Source of the DNA: Alphaproteobacteria bacterium
GTDB taxonomy: Bacteria; Pseudomonadota; Alphaproteobacteria; Caulobacterales; Caulobacteraceae
Direction of reading: 5' to 3'
Length of the DNA: 6,350 bases
NCBI GenBank assembly: GCA_028869395.1
Contig: JAGWSE010000402.1
Coordinates: forward strand, 1-6,350
The first letter of the stretch is position 1. The number at the start of each line of letters is the position of its first letter. The translations under genes were made by a program, and so were the position numbers. Below the pieces are notes generated by a model. The model had not been told where the DNA came from. It did no database searches and saw nothing but the letters and a program-made list of their open reading frames with translations. This document shows positions 5,501 to 6,350 of the stretch, piece by piece.

Positions 5501-5895
5501 GGCGGCGCCTGTTCCTCGCCCTCCTGGCGCTGGCCGCGACGCCTGGGGTGCTGCACGCGGCCGACGACGACAAGAAGAAGAAGGCCGGAGGGCCCGACTA
5601 CATCGGCATCGACACCCTCACCGGCACCACGAACAAGCCGAATGGCCGCCGCGGCGTGCTGACGGTGGAGTGCGGGCTGAACGTGCCCAACGGCGACCTG
5701 CGCGAGAAGGCGAAGGAACTGCTGCCCGTCCTGCGCGCGGCCTATGTCCAGACGGTGATCGTGTACGCCGCCGGCCTGCCGTTCGACGCCGTGCCCAACG
5801 CCGATTACCTGGAAATGACCATGCAGCGGCAGACCGACGAGATCCTCGGCCAACCCGGCGCCCGCTTCCTGGTGGGCGCGATCCTGGTGAACTGA
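5497..5895 (+). CDS. Exported 132-residue protein, possible FliL-like domain
   Basis: A small protein with a clear export signal: a basic MRRRLFLALLALAATPGVLHA, with likely cleavage after Ala21. RRLFL resembles a twin-arginine motif, but the n-region is very short, so Sec export is equally likely. There is no lipobox cysteine. A charged linker (ADDDKKKKAGG) leads to a domain of about 98 residues. Its order resembles FliL: a strand (YIGIDTL), a second strand (GVLTVECGLNV), a helix with LREKAKELLPVLRAAYVQTV, a second helix (ADYLEMTMQRQTDEILG), and a closing strand (RFLVGAILVN). This similarity is my reading of the pattern, not a search result. No flagellar genes are nearby. The start overlaps the upstream stop (ATGA, 5497-5500) without a strong ribosome binding site of its own, which points to translational coupling. 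That it is a gene is sure; the fold is tentative. Confidence 0.85.
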   Translation: MRRRLFLALLALAATPGVLHAADDDKKKKAGGPDYIGIDTLTGTTNKPNGRRGVLTVECGLNVPNGDLREKAKELLPVLRAAYVQTVIVYAAGLPFDAVPNADYLEMTMQRQTDEILGQPGARFLVGAILVN

Positions 5896-5905
5896 GCGCG
5901 GGCGC

Positions 5906-5920
5906 GCCCCGTCAGGGGGC
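5906..5920. terminator. Weak bidirectional hairpin between convergent genes
   Basis: GCCCC (5906-5910) and GGGGC (5916-5920) form a 5-bp stem with a 5-base loop. It lies in the 35-bp gap between the stop of the exported protein and the stop of the convergent dehydrogenase. No T-run follows on either strand, so it is at best an imperfect terminator. Confidence 0.3.
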
Positions 5921-5930
5921 ATCCGAGTCG

Positions 5931-6350
5931 TCACATCGCGGAGATCCCGCCGTCCAGCTTGAGCTCGGCGCCCGTCATGAACTTGCTCTCGTCGGAGGCC
6001 AGGTAAAGCACGGCGTTGGCGATGTCGTCGGGCTCGCCGATGTGGCCCAAGGGGATCTGGCGCGCCAGCTTGGCCTCCGCCTCATCCTTTCCGAACCGCT
6101 GGCGAAGCGGATCTAGGATCGGCGTGTCGATGAACGTCGGGTGGATGGAGTTCGAGCGGATGTCGAGCTTCTGCTTGGCGCAATGCAGCGCGATACCTTT
6201 CGACAGCAGCCAGACCGCCGCCTTGGAGGCGTTGTAGGCGGGCGAATTGTGCGCCGCGATCAGGCCGGCGATCGAGGAGATGTTGACGATCGAGCCCGGC
6301 TGGTGCGCGCGCATGTACTTCAACGCGTGCTTGGTTCCGAGGAAGACGGA
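5931..6350 (-). CDS. Short-chain dehydrogenase/reductase (SDR), C-terminal part
   Basis: The frame is open from the window edge at 6350 to a TGA at 5931, giving the last 139 residues of a protein that should be about 250 long. The visible part starts SVFLGTKHALKYM, the usual helix after the missing nucleotide-binding half. It continues with SIVNISSIAGL (catalytic Ser region), AYNASKAAV (YxxxK active site) and RSNSIHPTFIDTPI. It ends IGEPDDIANAVLYLASDESKFMTGAELKLDGG, the classical SDR C-terminus. These enzymes are cytoplasmic NAD(P)H-dependent oxidoreductases. The tail resembles the hydroxysteroid, cyclopentanol or glucose 1-dehydrogenase-like group, but the substrate cannot be told. An in-frame TTG at 6323 is not the start, because family-like residues continue upstream of it to the edge. 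The gene is convergent with, and probably unrelated to, its neighbours in the window. Confidence 0.93.
   Translation of the reverse strand, partial: SVFLGTKHALKYMRAHQPGSIVNISSIAGLIAAHNSPAYNASKAAVWLLSKGIALHCAKQKLDIRSNSIHPTFIDTPILDPLRQRFGKDEAEAKLARQIPLGHIGEPDDIANAVLYLASDESKFMTGAELKLDGGISAM

Noticed and set aside
4408..5934. Minus-strand open frame of 508 codons opposite the 571-residue gene
   Set aside because: The translation is low-complexity Ala/Ser/Arg, without motif or good start. The plus-strand frame has a ribosome binding site, an ordered helical pattern and a coupled downstream gene.
5931..6323. TTG at 6323 as the true start of the dehydrogenase
   Set aside because: Codons upstream of it up to 6350 continue SDR-like sequence (SVFLGTKHA), and the nucleotide-binding half would be missing. 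The gene is cut by the window edge, not short.

Overview
This 6.35-kb window is GC-rich, with strong G/C preference at third codon positions, and almost wholly coding. The gene order response regulator, sensor kinase, short HPr kinase, EIIA-Man, HPr is characteristic of alphaproteobacteria. The ChvI-like regulator is close to the rhizobial and caulobacterial proteins. The window is most likely from Caulobacterales or a relative (Caulobacter/Phenylobacterium-like); the genus is inferred, not proven.

Layout. Positions 1-144 (+) hold the C-terminal end of an ABC-2 type transporter permease. Converging on it is a five-gene minus-strand operon that starts near 3631 and ends at 177. It reads chvI (OmpR-family response regulator), chvG (membrane histidine kinase), hprK (truncated HPr kinase/phosphorylase), a mannose-type PTS EIIA, and ptsH (HPr). 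Genes overlap at three of the four junctions (32 bp, 4 bp and 4 bp); the 57-bp hprK-EIIA gap is the exception and may carry an internal promoter and a hairpin. A divergent 153-bp region (3632-3784) separates chvI from a plus-strand pair. The first of the pair is a 571-residue protein that I do not recognise. Its stop codon overlaps the start of a 132-residue exported protein with a possible FliL-like fold. The 3' part of a short-chain dehydrogenase/reductase gene (5931-6350, minus strand) converges on that pair and runs off the window end.

How the genes work together. ChvG senses an envelope or acid-type signal and phosphorylates ChvI. HprK, EIIA-Man and HPr form a regulatory phosphotransfer branch with no sugar permease or Enzyme I in the window. 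HPr keeps both the PEP-dependent His site and the HprK-dependent Ser site. Co-transcription suggests that envelope stress and carbon/phosphotransfer status are controlled together, as reported for related alphaproteobacteria. The most open part of the window is the divergent two-gene unit (3785-5895) and the dyad-containing intergenic region it shares with chvI. I saw no mobile element, CRISPR array, tRNA or rRNA, and no gene-free stretch over 300 bases.
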